64,000 nucleotides of DNA from an uncultured Tateyamaria sp. GTDB taxonomy: Bacteria > Pseudomonadota > Alphaproteobacteria > Rhodobacterales > Rhodobacteraceae. Below the pieces are notes generated by a model. It saw only the letters and a list, made by a program, of their open reading frames with translations, did not search any database and had not been told where the DNA came from. The stretch is from positions 1 to 64,000 of the forward strand of contig NZ_CANKXW010000002.1 of the NCBI RefSeq assembly GCF_947487805.1. Direction: 5' to 3'. Both the position numbers and the translations under genes were made by a program. Shown in pieces: positions 53,305-63,152 of the stretch (within the stretch, counting starts at the first letter, position 1; every line of letters begins with the position of its first letter).

Positions 53305-54144
53305 TCAAAGCTCTCCGCGCAGGTGCCAAAGTTCAGGAAACAGTTCGACCTCTAGCATGCGGCGCAGATATTGCACGCCGGATGTACCACCCGTGCCGCG
53401 TTTGAAGCCGATGATCCGTTCCACGGTAGTGACGTGATTGAACCGCCAGCGGCGGAAATAGTCCTCAAGATCGACCAGCTTTTCGCCCAGTTCATAAAGG
53501 GTCCAATACCTGTCCACGTCTTCGTAGACGGTTTTCCAGCGCGCCTGGATCTCCGGGTCATGCGGGTGCGGCGCATCCAGCACCGGCGCAGGTGCTGTGC
53601 CCTCTGACCCGTCCAGATCATGGAACAGCCGCCGCACGACCTCGTCATAAAGGCTGGGCCGCGCCAGTTCCGCCTCGAGTGCGGCAACTGCTTCGGGCAC
53701 ATGGGCGTGCGGCTTGATCATGTTGGAATTGCGGTTGCCCAGCACGTATTCGATCATGCGGTACTGGTGTGACTGAAATCCCGACGACGGGCCAAGAGCC
53801 GCGCGAAATGTTGTGTAATCCGCGGGCGTCATTGTGCGCAATACATCCCACGCGCTGTTGAGCTGCTCAAATATCCGGCTGACCCGTGCGAGCATCTTGA
53901 ACATGTGGCTCATGTCTCCCCGGATCAGCGCATCGCGGGCGGCGTTCATCTCGTGAATGGCCAGTTTCATCCACAGTTCGCTCGTCTGGTGCTGGATGAT
54001 GAACAGCAATTCATCATGCGCGCGACTTTGCGGATGCTGGGCGGACAACACCCGGTCAAGATGCAAGTAGTCGCCATAAGACATCGCATCCCCGAACTGC
54101 ATCTTCGCCCCTTCGGCCCCGGGGTCATAGGCGCTGTTGCTCAT
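53305..54144 (-). CDS. kynA: Tryptophan 2,3-dioxygenase
   Basis: Heme enzyme opening the tryptophan indole ring to N-formylkynurenine. The 279-residue protein shows [57 protein letters not shown] and the heme-ligand region [20 protein letters not shown] with [10 protein letters not shown]. The ATG at 54144 has AGGAG nearby; upstream frame is discarded. It is the first gene of the kynAU operon. Confidence 0.95.
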   Translation of the reverse strand: MSNSAYDPGAEGAKMQFGDAMSYGDYLHLDRVLSAQHPQSRAHDELLFIIQHQTSELWMKLAIHEMNAARDALIRGDMSHMFKMLARVSRIFEQLNSAWDVLRTMTPADYTTFRAALGPSSGFQSHQYRMIEYVLGNRNSNMIKPHAHVPEAVAALEAELARPSLYDEVVRRLFHDLDGSEGTAPAPVLDAPHPHDPEIQARWKTVYEDVDRYWTLYELGEKLVDLEDYFRRWRFNHVTTVERIIGFKRGTGGTSGVQYLRRMLEVELFPELWHLRGEL

Positions 54145-54291
54145 GTGGGTCTCCTGAATGCGGGTGCCTTCCGTGCCATTGTCACCGCAGGCTTGGCGTA
54201 CGCAAGAGCATCTGCGGTCCGGCATCGCATTTTCTTGCACCGGGCGGCGGGCGGTGTTCAAGTTGTGGCACATGCCCCAGGGAGGCCGCAT

Positions 54292-55056
54292 ATGGAGATC
54301 AGGGACAAGACAGTCGTGGTGACGGGGGCAGCCAGCGGGATCGGGCGCGCGCTGTGTCTGGCCTTTGCCGCCCAAGGGGCGAAACATGTGGTCTGTGCTG
54401 ATCTTGATGCAGATGGCGCGGCGTCTACCGCTAAGGAAATCAATGGGATACCCAAGGCGGTTGATGTGTCGCATGAAGATCAGATCGCAGACCTCGTGAA
54501 AGAGGTTGAGGATACCATAGGCCCCATCGACCTCTTTTGTTCAAACGCTGGCGTTCTGGTCGAAGGCGGCGTTGATGCGCCCAATGATGCGTGGCAGCGG
54601 CTGTGGGAGATCAACGTGATGGCCCATGTCTGGGCGGCTCGCCACGTTGTGCCCCGGATGATCGCCCGCGGCGGGGGATACCTGTTAAACACTGCATCGG
54701 CCGCAGGTCTGCTGAACCAGATCGGATCGGCGCCCTATGGTGTGACCAAACATGCCGCGGTGGGCCTTGCCGAGTGGCTGGCAATGACCCATGGCGATGA
54801 CGGGATCAAGGTGTCGGTTCTGTGCCCCCAGGCCGTGCGGACGGCCATGACCGAAGGGTTCGAAGACCACGTCGCGGCCATCGATGGCATGTTGGAGCCG
54901 GACGACGCCGCGCGCGCGTGCGTGGACGCGATCAAGGCCGAAACCTTCCTTGTGCTGCCGCACGCAAATGTTCTGGACTACATGCGCCTCAAGACCGCGG
55001 ATTACGACCGCTGGATCGGGGGCATGCGCAAGCTCAACCGCGTCTACGGCAGCTAG
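54292..55056 (+). CDS. Short-chain dehydrogenase/reductase of unknown substrate
   Basis: A 254-residue SDR. Cofactor motif [25 protein letters not shown] specificity loop suggesting NAD(H), SNAG in [13 protein letters not shown] (an S-N-A-G variant of NNAG), Ser in [15 protein letters not shown] and the YGVTKHA active site. It starts after a GGGAGG site at 54292; the frame is open far upstream, antisense to kynA. It converges on the thioesterase gene with a four-base overlap. Confidence 0.88.
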   Translation: MEIRDKTVVVTGAASGIGRALCLAFAAQGAKHVVCADLDADGAASTAKEINGIPKAVDVSHEDQIADLVKEVEDTIGPIDLFCSNAGVLVEGGVDAPNDAWQRLWEINVMAHVWAARHVVPRMIARGGGYLLNTASAAGLLNQIGSAPYGVTKHAAVGLAEWLAMTHGDDGIKVSVLCPQAVRTAMTEGFEDHVAAIDGMLEPDDAARACVDAIKAETFLVLPHANVLDYMRLKTADYDRWIGGMRKLNRVYGS

Positions 55057-55928
55057 GCCTCTGGCTTGGGCGTCACGGGCCGGATCAGGCCCTCTTGCGC
55101 GACCGAGGCAACAAGCTGGCCGTGGCGATCATAGATCATGCCCCGGTTGAACCCGCGCCCGCCGCCCGACCAGGGACTATCCATCGCATAGAGGTGCCAG
55201 TCGCAAAATTCGGCTGGCGCATGGAACCACATCGCGTGATCGAGGCTGGCGGCCATCACGCGCCCCGTGAACCACGTTTGCCCATGCGGGCGCAGCGCTG
55301 TGCCCAGCAGGTTGAGGTCCGAGGCATAGGCCAACAGGCAATGCTGCAATTGCGGGCTGATGCCCCGCGCGGCCGCCATACGGAACCACAAGTGGCTGCG
55401 ATCATCCGTAGGCTCGGGGGTAAAGAAGTCGCGCGGCGCCACTTCGCGGATGTCGATGGGACGGGGGCGCAGGAATTCGGTGTGGTATTTCTCCGGGATA
55501 CGGTCCACCACGGTTTGCCGCAGCGCCGTCCGGTCGGCCAGGTCCTCGGGGCCCTCGACGTCGGGCATGGGATGCTGGTGATGCCAGCCGTCTTCCTGCA
55601 CGTGGAACGAGGCTGACATGTTCAGGATCTGCCGCCCATGCTGGATCGCCACCACGCGGCGGGTTGTGAAACTGCCCCCGTCGCGGGCACGGTCGACCTG
55701 ATAGATCACCGGAATTTCAGGATCACCGGGGCGGATGAAATAGGCGTGCAGACTGTGACACAAGCGGTCCTCGACCGTTTGGTATGCCGCCGCCAGCGCC
55801 TGTCCGATCACCTGCCCGCCAAAGATGCGGGTGGGCGTCTCGCCCCCCTGCCCGGTGCCGCGGAACATGTCGACCTCAAGGCGTTCGACCGCGAGGAGGT
55901 TCATCAATGTCTGGTGTGCATCTGTCAT
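55053..55928 (-). CDS. Acyl-CoA thioesterase II (TesB family)
   Basis: Hydrolyses acyl-CoA to free acid and CoA. A 291-residue double hot-dog protein: FRGTGQGGETPTRIFGGQVI, QALAAAYQTVED, LHAYFIRPGDPEIPVIYQVD, TRRVVAIQHGRQILNMSASF and a second half with LACASDL-type LLAYASDLNLLGTAL, SLDHAMWFHAPAEFCDWHLY. Length is typical of TesB. Physiological substrate unknown. Confidence 0.92.
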   Translation of the reverse strand: MTDAHQTLMNLLAVERLEVDMFRGTGQGGETPTRIFGGQVIGQALAAAYQTVEDRLCHSLHAYFIRPGDPEIPVIYQVDRARDGGSFTTRRVVAIQHGRQILNMSASFHVQEDGWHHQHPMPDVEGPEDLADRTALRQTVVDRIPEKYHTEFLRPRPIDIREVAPRDFFTPEPTDDRSHLWFRMAAARGISPQLQHCLLAYASDLNLLGTALRPHGQTWFTGRVMAASLDHAMWFHAPAEFCDWHLYAMDSPWSGGGRGFNRGMIYDRHGQLVASVAQEGLIRPVTPKPEA

Positions 55929-55965
55929 TGTGCTGTTCCGATCCGGCCTCTTTGACCTTTGCCTC

Positions 55966-57174
55966 TCACATCAACGCACCATGTACCAGCGCCTTGAGCT
56001 CGGCCCGTGCGGGATAGCTGGAGGATGGGCTGAGCTGGGTGAAAAAGACGACGCTGATGTCGTGTACCCGGTCGATCCAGAAAAAGGTGGACGCCATACC
56101 ACCCCAGCTGAAATCCCCGACCGAGGAAGGCACGCGGCTGCGCGCGGGGTCAAGCACGACCGCTCCGCCGATGCCAAAGCCCATGCCGTCCATCGGCTGT
56201 TCGGCAAAGCTCGATGGCCCGAGGCTCGCGATGTCTCCGGGCAGGTGGTTGGACATCATGAAAACCGCCGTTGACGGGGAGACGAGCCCATCGCCGCCGC
56301 GCCGCAGACATTCGGCAAAGCGCATGTAGTCATCGATTGTGCCAACAAGCCCGCCCCCACCACTAAGGCACGTCGCATTGAGGAACGGTGACCCCTCTGG
56401 CGTATCCACCAGCCGCAAAGGATCGTCGCTTGCCTGCCCGCCGCCCAGGGCCATCGCGTCCCCGGCGAGCGGGGTATAGAGCGCCGCGAAGCGATGCCGC
56501 GCCGATATGGGCACGGAGAACGCGGTTTCGGTCATACCCAGCGGGTCAAGGATACGGGCTTGAAACACGTCGCCCAGCGATTGACCGGTCACGACTTCGA
56601 TCACGCGCCCGATCACGTCAATGCCCACCGAGTACTCCCACCGCGCCCCCGGCACAAAGGCCAGTGGCAACCGGGCCAGCGCGCGGCATTGATCGGCAAG
56701 CGTGTGCGCCCCCGGTTTGAACAGCAGATCTTCCGCTTCCATCGCAGATGGAACGAGGCCGGGGTTGAACGGATAGCTGAGGCCAGAGCGGTGCGTCAAA
56801 AGCTGATGCAGCGTGGGCACCGGCACGGGTGCGACATCATCGATATGCGCGGCATTTGGCACCAGTGCCACGGGGTCTGCAAATTCCGGCAGAAACCGCG
56901 ACACGGGAGCATCGAGGTGCAACCGCCCCTCCTCTACCAGCATCATCAGTACCATGGAGGTGATCGGCTTGGTCATGGAATAAATGCGCGCGACCGTATC
57001 GCGTGCAAAGGGCGCGCCGCTTTCCAGATCGCGCGGTCCTGCCTCATGGTAAAACACTTCCCTGCCACCCTGATGGATCAGCACGGAGGCACCCGCGAAT
57101 TTGCGTTCCGCGATATAGGCGTCGACCCATGTGCCGATGCGGGACAGCCGGTCAGGTGCAAGGGTGAGGGACAT
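55966..57174 (-). CDS. Serine hydrolase of the beta-lactamase (class C-like/EstB) family
   Basis: A 402-residue penicillin-binding-fold esterase. The nucleophile motif is Ser-Met-Thr-Lys in ARIYSMTKPITSMVLMML; the second motif is the Tyr in RWEYSVGIDVIGRVIE (YSV in place of YxN). QLLTHRSGLSYPF and LGMTETAF are typical of the group. No signal peptide is seen, so it is probably cytoplasmic and acts as an esterase or lactone hydrolase rather than a resistance enzyme. The ATG at 57174 begins MSLTLAPDRLSRI. Confidence 0.85.
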   Translation of the reverse strand: MSLTLAPDRLSRIGTWVDAYIAERKFAGASVLIHQGGREVFYHEAGPRDLESGAPFARDTVARIYSMTKPITSMVLMMLVEEGRLHLDAPVSRFLPEFADPVALVPNAAHIDDVAPVPVPTLHQLLTHRSGLSYPFNPGLVPSAMEAEDLLFKPGAHTLADQCRALARLPLAFVPGARWEYSVGIDVIGRVIEVVTGQSLGDVFQARILDPLGMTETAFSVPISARHRFAALYTPLAGDAMALGGGQASDDPLRLVDTPEGSPFLNATCLSGGGGLVGTIDDYMRFAECLRRGGDGLVSPSTAVFMMSNHLPGDIASLGPSSFAEQPMDGMGFGIGGAVVLDPARSRVPSSVGDFSWGGMASTFFWIDRVHDISVVFFTQLSPSSSYPARAELKALVHGALM

Positions 57175-57278
57175 GGTAATTCCTGTGCGCGGGATCTTTG
57201 CCCACGATACCGACCCGTCGCCTGTTGCCAAGTCAATTCACGCGCCCTTAAGCTGCGGCGGAGACCGGAGGACGACAC

Positions 57279-57887
57279 ATGCTCAAGCTTCATTTTGCCC
57301 CCAAAAGCCGCGCGATCCGCGCCGCATGGATGCTGGAGGAAATGGGGCTCGCCTACGAACTCGTATCTTATGCCTTGGGTGATCCGCAGATGCGCAGCCC
57401 TGCGTTCCGCGCCATCCACCCCATGGGCCGTGTGCCGGTGCTGGAAGACGGCGATGTGCGTATCATGGAAAGCGGCGCGATCCTTGAGTACCTGATTTCC
57501 CGGTACGGCGGGTCTGCCTTTCGCCCGGACGTGGACAGTCCCGATTTCCCGGCCTACCTGCAATGGATGCACTATGCCGAGGGGATGCTGATGCCGCCCG
57601 TCAATTCCTACATGGTCGAGACGTTTTTCCTGCCGCCTGAACGGCAATCGGAGGTGCACGCCAAACGTGCCAAAAAGCTGCTGGGGCACATGCTGGTCGC
57701 GGTCGAGGCGGGGCTGGAGGATCGCGCGTATCTCGCGGGCGAATTCACTGCCGCGGATATCATGACTGGATCGGCGGTGATGTCCGCGCGCACCATTGGC
57801 GTGGAAATGTCAGAGTTGCCGCAGCTCACGGCCTATATCGACCGATTGTCGCAGAGGCCGGCCTATATCAAGGCCGCGGCGCTCTGA
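57279..57887 (+). CDS. Glutathione S-transferase family protein
   Basis: A 202-residue GST with an N-terminal thioredoxin-like domain (LKLHFAPKSRAIRAAWMLEE, HPMGRVPVLEDGDVRIMES with the cis-Pro and the glutathione-binding E-S). The helical C-terminal domain includes YLAGEFTAADIMTGSAVMSA, the N-capping box. Ser or Arg near residue 10 could be catalytic. Substrate unknown. It converges on livF with a four-base gap. Confidence 0.88.
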   Translation: MLKLHFAPKSRAIRAAWMLEEMGLAYELVSYALGDPQMRSPAFRAIHPMGRVPVLEDGDVRIMESGAILEYLISRYGGSAFRPDVDSPDFPAYLQWMHYAEGMLMPPVNSYMVETFFLPPERQSEVHAKRAKKLLGHMLVAVEAGLEDRAYLAGEFTAADIMTGSAVMSARTIGVEMSELPQLTAYIDRLSQRPAYIKAAAL

Positions 57888-57891
57888 TCCG

Positions 57892-58593
57892 CTAGACCTC
57901 AAGCCATTCCTTGCGCACGTCATCGCGGGCCTTGAGCTCTGCCGGGGTGCCCTCGAAAACGACCTGCCCGTGGCCCATGACATAGACCCGGTGCGCGATG
58001 TCGAGCGCGATCGACAGTTTCTGTTCCACCAACAGCGTCGCAATGCCCCGCCGCGCGATCTCTTGCAGCAGTTGCGCCACGCGCTGCACCATCTGCGGGC
58101 TGAGCCCTTCGGTGGGTTCGTCGATCATCACCAGATCCGGATCGCCCATCAGCGTACGGCACATGGTCAGCATCTGCTGTTCCCCGCCCGACAGTACAGA
58201 CGCCTCCACATCCGCACGCGCATCGAGGTTTTCGAACATCTCGAACATGTCCTGCATCGACCAGCGCCCGGCACCGTCCTTTTGTCCCGGCTTCAGGCCG
58301 AGGATCAGGTTTTGCCGCGTGGTCAGGCCGGGAAAGATGTCGCGGTTCTCGGGCACGTACCCGATACCCAGATTGGCCACTTCGAACGCCTTTTTGCCCG
58401 CGATCTCCTGCCCTTTGAACCTGACCGAGCCGTGCGGCGGCACCTCGCCCATGACGGCCTTGCAAGTGGTCGAGCGCCCCACCCCATTGCGACCCAGAAG
58501 GGCGACGATCTCGCCCTCGCCAATGGTGATGTTGACCCCCTGCAAAATATGGGACTTGCCGTAATAGGCGTGCAGATCCGCGACCTCCAGCAT
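57892..58593 (-). CDS. Liv-type ABC transporter ATP-binding protein LivF, Walker A Lys replaced by Arg
   Basis: A 233-residue LivF-type ATPase with signature LSGGEQQMLTMCRTLM, Walker B LVMIDEPTEGLSPQM and VEQKLSIALDIAHRVYVM. Walker A reads LLGRNGVGRSTTCK: the invariant lysine is Arg40 (codon CGC). The ATG at 58593 is chosen because it begins MLEVADLHAYYG; the frame continues into livG. It lies one base after livG and ends the operon. Confidence 0.88.
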   Translation of the reverse strand: MLEVADLHAYYGKSHILQGVNITIGEGEIVALLGRNGVGRSTTCKAVMGEVPPHGSVRFKGQEIAGKKAFEVANLGIGYVPENRDIFPGLTTRQNLILGLKPGQKDGAGRWSMQDMFEMFENLDARADVEASVLSGGEQQMLTMCRTLMGDPDLVMIDEPTEGLSPQMVQRVAQLLQEIARRGIATLLVEQKLSIALDIAHRVYVMGHGQVVFEGTPAELKARDDVRKEWLEV

Positions 58594-58594
58594 C

Positions 58595-59350
58595 TCAATG
58601 GTCCTCCAATGCCGCACCCAGGTAGGCTTCTTGCACCTTCGGGTTGGCGCGCACAGCCTCCGGCGTGCCGGTCGCAATGATCTCGCCGTAGACCAGGACA
58701 GAGATTTGATCGGCCAGACCAAAGACCACGCCCATGTCATGTTCGACCATCACCAGCGTCTTGCCCGTCGTCACCTTGCGGATGAGGTCGACGATATAGT
58801 CTGTTTCGGAATGGCTCATGCCCGCGGTGGGTTCATCCAGCATGATCACGTCCGCGCCGCCCGCGATGGTGATACCGATCTCCAAAGCGCGCTGTTCGGC
58901 ATAGCTGAGCACACCGGCGGGCAGATCGCGCCGGGCGGTCAGGTTGATCTGTTCCAGGATCTGTTCGGCCCCTTCGGTCAGCGCGCGGCTGCGCCCCACC
59001 ATGGACCAGAAGTTGTAACGGTAGCCCATCGACCACAGGAGCGAACAGCGCACGTTCTCGAACACGGTCATCTTGGGAAAGATGTTGGTGATCTGGAAGC
59101 TGCGCGACAGGCCCATGCGGTTGATCTCGAACGGGGCCTTTCCGGCCAGATCCTCGCCGTGCAGGGTGATGGTGCCCGCCGATTGCGGAAAACGACCCGT
59201 GATCAGGTTGAACAGCGTGGATTTGCCGGCACCATTCGGACCGATCACGGCGTGGCGTTCCCCCCGCCCGATGGACAGGTCCACGCCGCGGATGATCTCG
59301 GTCTTGCCAAAGGACTTGCGCAGCCCGGAAAGTTGCAGCGCAGCCGTCAT
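58595..59350 (-). CDS. Liv-type ABC transporter ATP-binding protein LivG
   Basis: A 251-residue ATPase with intact Walker A VIGPNGAGKSTLFNLITG, signature LSYAEQRALEIGITIAGG (LSYAEQ is common in LivG), Walker B VIMLDEPTAGMSHSE and switch His in LVMVEHDMGVVFG. The end has the LivG-type PKVQEAYLGA. It pairs with LivF and overlaps livM by four bases. Confidence 0.93.
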   Translation of the reverse strand: MTAALQLSGLRKSFGKTEIIRGVDLSIGRGERHAVIGPNGAGKSTLFNLITGRFPQSAGTITLHGEDLAGKAPFEINRMGLSRSFQITNIFPKMTVFENVRCSLLWSMGYRYNFWSMVGRSRALTEGAEQILEQINLTARRDLPAGVLSYAEQRALEIGITIAGGADVIMLDEPTAGMSHSETDYIVDLIRKVTTGKTLVMVEHDMGVVFGLADQISVLVYGEIIATGTPEAVRANPKVQEAYLGAALEDH

Positions 59351-60645
59351 CGTGCGGCTCCATCCGGTGTGTTGGCGTCATTCCAGGCGGCCACCAGCCC
59401 CGGTGCCGTTGCGCGCGCCAGTCCGAACCCGATGACCGTCGCACCAATCGCAAGAACCCATGGCAGAACGCCATGGGTGTCGAATGTCGTCCAGTACACG
59501 GTGATCTCGTGATCGCCGACAGAGGCATGGCGCACATGGAACACCATTTCGATCAATGCCGCAGCACCCAGGCATCCCAGCGCGCCTGCGCCCAGTGTCT
59601 TGAGATATGGCAGTCCCAATCTGCCCAGTTTCCCAAGCCGCTTGGCGGGCACGTGCATCATGATCAACCCCGCCAGACCGCCGGGAAAGAACATCACTGT
59701 CACCACAAAGACGATGCCGAGGTAGAAGCCCCACAGTTCAGTCTGAAGGCTCAGCACGGTTTGCACCAACGTAAAGACAATCGCGCCAAGGATCGGGCCA
59801 AAGAAGAACCCGACGCCGCCAAGGAAGGTCACCAACAGGATGATGCCCGACTGGGTTGTGTTGAGGTTTTCTTCGGTCAGGATCTCGTAATTGATGGCGA
59901 AAAGCGCGCCTGCGATGCCTGCAAAGAACCCGCTGGCCACAAAGGAATAGAACCGCACCCAGCGCGCGGAATAGCCAAGGAACTCGGCCCGTTCGGGGTT
60001 GTCCCGTACAGCGTTGGCCATGCGCCCCAGTGGCGTGCGCGAGTAAAGATACATCAGCGCCGCCGACACCATCAGCCAGACCGCGATCAGGTAATAGACT
60101 TCGATCTGTTGCAGGAATTCGACCCCCAGAAACGGCAGGCCATAGGTGCGGTCGCCGGAAATTCCCTCTTCTCCGCCGAAAAATGCGACGATGATCACTG
60201 AACAAGCCGCGATCAATTCGCCCACGCCGAGGCTGATCATGGCAAAGACGGTACCCGCCTTGCGCGTCGAAAAGGAGCCGACGATCATCGCCAGACCCAT
60301 GCCAAAGAGCCCGCCAAAGATCGGCAACAGCGGCAGTGGCAGGTTCGAAAAGAACGCGTCATTGTTGATAATGTGCATGCAGGCAAATCCGCCCACCCCG
60401 GCATAGACCGCGTGCCCAAAAGACAGCATGCCACCCTGCCCCAGCAACATGTTGTAAGCCAGCGCAAAGATGATCGTGATCGCCATCTGGTTCATGATGG
60501 TGATGGCGGAGTTGGCGGTAAAGATGAACGGCAGGATCAGCAGGGCAATGGCGGCAATGACCCACGGGGTCAGCGGCAGCACCATCGATCCCGCGCGCAT
60601 ACGCTGGGCGGGTTTGGTTGGGTCGGTGGTCAGCTGATCGGTCAT
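59347..60645 (-). CDS. Liv-type ABC transporter permease LivM
   Basis: A 432-residue permease. Core LivM motifs: ALAYNMLLGQGGMLSFGHAV, YAGVGGFACMHI, LGRMANAVRDNPERAEFLGY, IAGALFAINYEIL and ILLVTFLGGVGFFFGPILGA. It is longer than many LivM proteins because of an added C-terminal part with two hydrophobic segments (LGCLGAAALIEMVF, WVLAIGATVIGFGL). It overlaps livG and livH by four bases each. Confidence 0.91.
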   Translation of the reverse strand: MTDQLTTDPTKPAQRMRAGSMVLPLTPWVIAAIALLILPFIFTANSAITIMNQMAITIIFALAYNMLLGQGGMLSFGHAVYAGVGGFACMHIINNDAFFSNLPLPLLPIFGGLFGMGLAMIVGSFSTRKAGTVFAMISLGVGELIAACSVIIVAFFGGEEGISGDRTYGLPFLGVEFLQQIEVYYLIAVWLMVSAALMYLYSRTPLGRMANAVRDNPERAEFLGYSARWVRFYSFVASGFFAGIAGALFAINYEILTEENLNTTQSGIILLVTFLGGVGFFFGPILGAIVFTLVQTVLSLQTELWGFYLGIVFVVTVMFFPGGLAGLIMMHVPAKRLGKLGRLGLPYLKTLGAGALGCLGAAALIEMVFHVRHASVGDHEITVYWTTFDTHGVLPWVLAIGATVIGFGLARATAPGLVAAWNDANTPDGAAR

Positions 60646-61598
60646 GCGTCACGCTTTCCGAACAGGCCGTAGGGGCGAAAAATCAGGATCAGGACCATCA
60701 GGATGTAAGGCAGGATATCCGCGATCTGCGGGCTTGTGATGCTCCACAAATCGCGCCAGGGGCTGTCCCAGATCGGTTCGGGCTTGGTAAAGCCCAAGGT
60801 AGTCAACAGATCCTCCATCCGCAGGTTGTAGGCTTTGGAGAAGGTGGTGATCCACCCGATCAGCAGTGATGCGACCAAAGCGCCCCAGAGGCTGCCCAGA
60901 CCACCGATGACGATCGTCACGAACACAATGGAGCCGAGAACGAAGGCCATGCCGGGAAACGTGCCCAGCACTGGCCCGGCGATCACGCCCGCAACGCCGG
61001 CAAGGGCCGTGCCTACGCCAAAGACGCCCATGAAGATCAACGGCACATTGTGCCCCAGAGCCTCGACGGTTTTGGGATATGTCAGCGCGGCCTGAATGAT
61101 CATGCCCACACGGGTGCGGGTCAGCACCCAGAGCAGGCCGATGAAGATTGCCACCGAGATGAAAATCATGAAGATCTTGTAGGCCGGGATCGAATTGCCC
61201 GCGATGGCAAAGGCCGTGAATTGCAGGATCTCGGGCGCCTCGTAGGGCATCTGGTTCTTGCCCCAGATGAACTGAACCAGTTCCTCGATCAGCAGGGCAA
61301 GCCCGAAGGTGAAAATCAACTCTGGCACATGGCCGTACTGATGCACCCGGCGCAGGCCGTACCGTTCGACACCTGCCCCCATGACGCCCACCACCAGCGG
61401 CGCGATCAGCAGCCCCATCCAGAAGCCGAGTGCCAGGCTGATCTGGAAGGCGAAATAGGCGCCCAGCATGTAGAAACTGGCATGGGCAAAGTTCAGCACG
61501 CCCATCATCGAAAAGATCAGCGTCAGCCCGGCCGACAGCATGAAAAGCAACAGCCCCGTCACAAGGCCGTCGATCAGGTTGACAAGGATGAGATCCAT
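60642..61598 (-). CDS. Liv-type ABC transporter permease LivH
   Basis: A 318-residue permease with about eight helices: LIDGLVTGLLLFMLSAGLTL, IFSMMGVLNFAHASFYMLGA, YGLRRVHQYGHVPELIFTFG, LAGVAGVIAGPVLGTFPGMA and FVTIVIGGLGSLWGALVASL. It follows the binding-protein gene after 128 bases that hold a GC-rich hairpin. Confidence 0.92.
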   Translation of the reverse strand: MDLILVNLIDGLVTGLLLFMLSAGLTLIFSMMGVLNFAHASFYMLGAYFAFQISLALGFWMGLLIAPLVVGVMGAGVERYGLRRVHQYGHVPELIFTFGLALLIEELVQFIWGKNQMPYEAPEILQFTAFAIAGNSIPAYKIFMIFISVAIFIGLLWVLTRTRVGMIIQAALTYPKTVEALGHNVPLIFMGVFGVGTALAGVAGVIAGPVLGTFPGMAFVLGSIVFVTIVIGGLGSLWGALVASLLIGWITTFSKAYNLRMEDLLTTLGFTKPEPIWDSPWRDLWSITSPQIADILPYILMVLILIFRPYGLFGKRDA

Positions 61599-61647
61599 AA
61601 ATCGGCTCCGAAAGGGGCAGTGTGTCCGAAAGACGTCTGTTGCGTCA

Positions 61648-61694
61648 CCGGGGGGCTCTGCCCCCGGCGCGTGCCGCGCCTCCCCCGAGGTATT
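61648..61694. repeat. GC-rich hairpin element of a type common between Roseobacter genes
   Basis: CCGGGGG-GCTCTG-CCCCCGG forms a 7-bp stem and is followed by CGCGTGCCGCGCC and CCCCCGAGGTATTT. The layout resembles a frequent intergenic element of Roseobacter genomes, recalled rather than searched. It lies between the binding protein and LivH on the minus strand and probably causes partial termination. Confidence 0.5.
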
Positions 61695-61726
61695 TCAAGC
61701 GAAAGGAAGGGGAAGGCGCTTGTGCA

Positions 61727-62971
61727 TCAGGGGCGCCGCATCTTGCAGCTGGTCTCGGAGTCCATGGCGGCCATGGTCACCGTGTTCTCGACTTTGATCC
61801 CGTAGCCGGAATTGTCGTAGTCGAAGGTGATGCCATCATCGGTGTGGGCGTGGATGTGCACGTCCTGGATCAACTGGTGATCGATGGCACGCATCTTGAT
61901 CGACCCACCCCAGAGACTTTCGTGCTCCATGTCTTCAAGGGCGTATGCCACCTTGACCACATCCGTGGCACTGCCCGCTTCATCGATGGCGCGGGCCAGC
62001 ATCTCGATCACGTTGGTGATGCGCGCCTGACTGATATTGCCATCAGGATACTTGGCCTTGAACGCCTCGTAATAGGCCGCGGCCCTGTCATTGGCGGGCG
62101 GGTTGATCTGCCCCTCGGCCACAAGGCGCAAGCTGCCTTCGCCGGTTTCGCCAAAGGCCGCGGTGATGCCGTCTGCGGCGGCGTAATAGGTGAAGATTGG
62201 ACCATCATAACCGTTTTCCAGCACGGACTTGCCCAAGCCCAGCATGTCCGCACCCCAGTTTCCGGTGATGATCGCGTCGGCCTCCGAGGCCACGATCTTG
62301 CGGCTGTAGGGGGTGAAATCCTTGACCTTGCCAATGGGGTGCAATTCGTTGCCGACGATTTCGATGTCGGGGCGCTTTTCACCGATGAAACGCACGGCCG
62401 CCGCAGCCACGGCCTTGCCGAAGGAATAGTCCTGCCCAATGATGTATACTTTCTTGATCCCATCATCTTCGGCGATCACATCCGTCAGCGCATCCATCTT
62501 GATGTCGGCGTTCGCGTCAAAGCGGAAGTGCCAGAAGTTGCACTTGTCATTGGTCAGCGCCGGATCGACGGCGGAGTAGTTCAGGAACAGGACCTTGTCA
62601 TCCGGATTGCGGCGATTGTGCTTGTCGATCGCCTCGGTCAGCGCGTTGGCCACGCCCGAACTGTTGCCTTGGGCGATGTAGCGGATGCCCTGATCAATCG
62701 CGACTTGCAGCTGGATCAGCGACTCCTTGGGGCTGATCTTGTTGTCGAATGCGACAATCTCGAACATGTCGCCGTCAAGGACGCCGCCCTGTTTGTTGAC
62801 CAGTTCCTCGGCCGCGAATTCATACTGGTGCAGGCCATTCGTGCCCGTACCCGCGAACGGACCTGACAGCGGATCGATGAAGGCGATTTTGATGGTATCG
62901 GCGGAGGCAGCCAAAGCACTGACCGACAGGGTCAACGCGGTTGCCACGCCAAGCGTGATGGATTTGAGCAT
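61727..62971 (-). CDS. Liv-type ABC transporter substrate-binding protein
   Basis: A 414-residue periplasmic protein of the Leu/Ile/Val-binding (type 1) family with signal peptide MLKSITLGVATALTLSVSAL, cut near ASA-DT. IKIAFIDPLSGPFAGTGTNG is the ligand-binding start and KKVYIIGQDYSFGKAVAAAA the hinge region. YTYYAAADG-type and DYDNSGYGIKVENTVTMAAM sequences end it. The ligand may be an amino acid, amide or aromatic acid; not determinable here. The ATG at 62971 has a GGGAGGA site in a leader shared with the CUT1 binding protein. Confidence 0.9.
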   Translation of the reverse strand: MLKSITLGVATALTLSVSALAASADTIKIAFIDPLSGPFAGTGTNGLHQYEFAAEELVNKQGGVLDGDMFEIVAFDNKISPKESLIQLQVAIDQGIRYIAQGNSSGVANALTEAIDKHNRRNPDDKVLFLNYSAVDPALTNDKCNFWHFRFDANADIKMDALTDVIAEDDGIKKVYIIGQDYSFGKAVAAAAVRFIGEKRPDIEIVGNELHPIGKVKDFTPYSRKIVASEADAIITGNWGADMLGLGKSVLENGYDGPIFTYYAAADGITAAFGETGEGSLRLVAEGQINPPANDRAAAYYEAFKAKYPDGNISQARITNVIEMLARAIDEAGSATDVVKVAYALEDMEHESLWGGSIKMRAIDHQLIQDVHIHAHTDDGITFDYDNSGYGIKVENTVTMAAMDSETSCKMRRP

Positions 62972-63152
62972 GTGTTCCTCCCTAGAACGCGACCCGCCCT
63001 TGCGGCCTCTTCGGACCAGATTTTCGAGCGGTATAGGTCCAGCGTTGCACACGCACGGGATAAGTCAAGCGTCTAGGTCGCTGCGTTGCGGAATGGGCCA
63101 GGTCGGCACTCAGAGTTCATGTGTCACATAAATTGTGGCGCGTATCCCATTG

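Noticed and set aside
55966-57174. Second beta-lactamase resistance gene
   Set aside because: It has the SxxK fold but no signal peptide and a YSV second motif; it fits the EstB-like esterase group better than AmpC.
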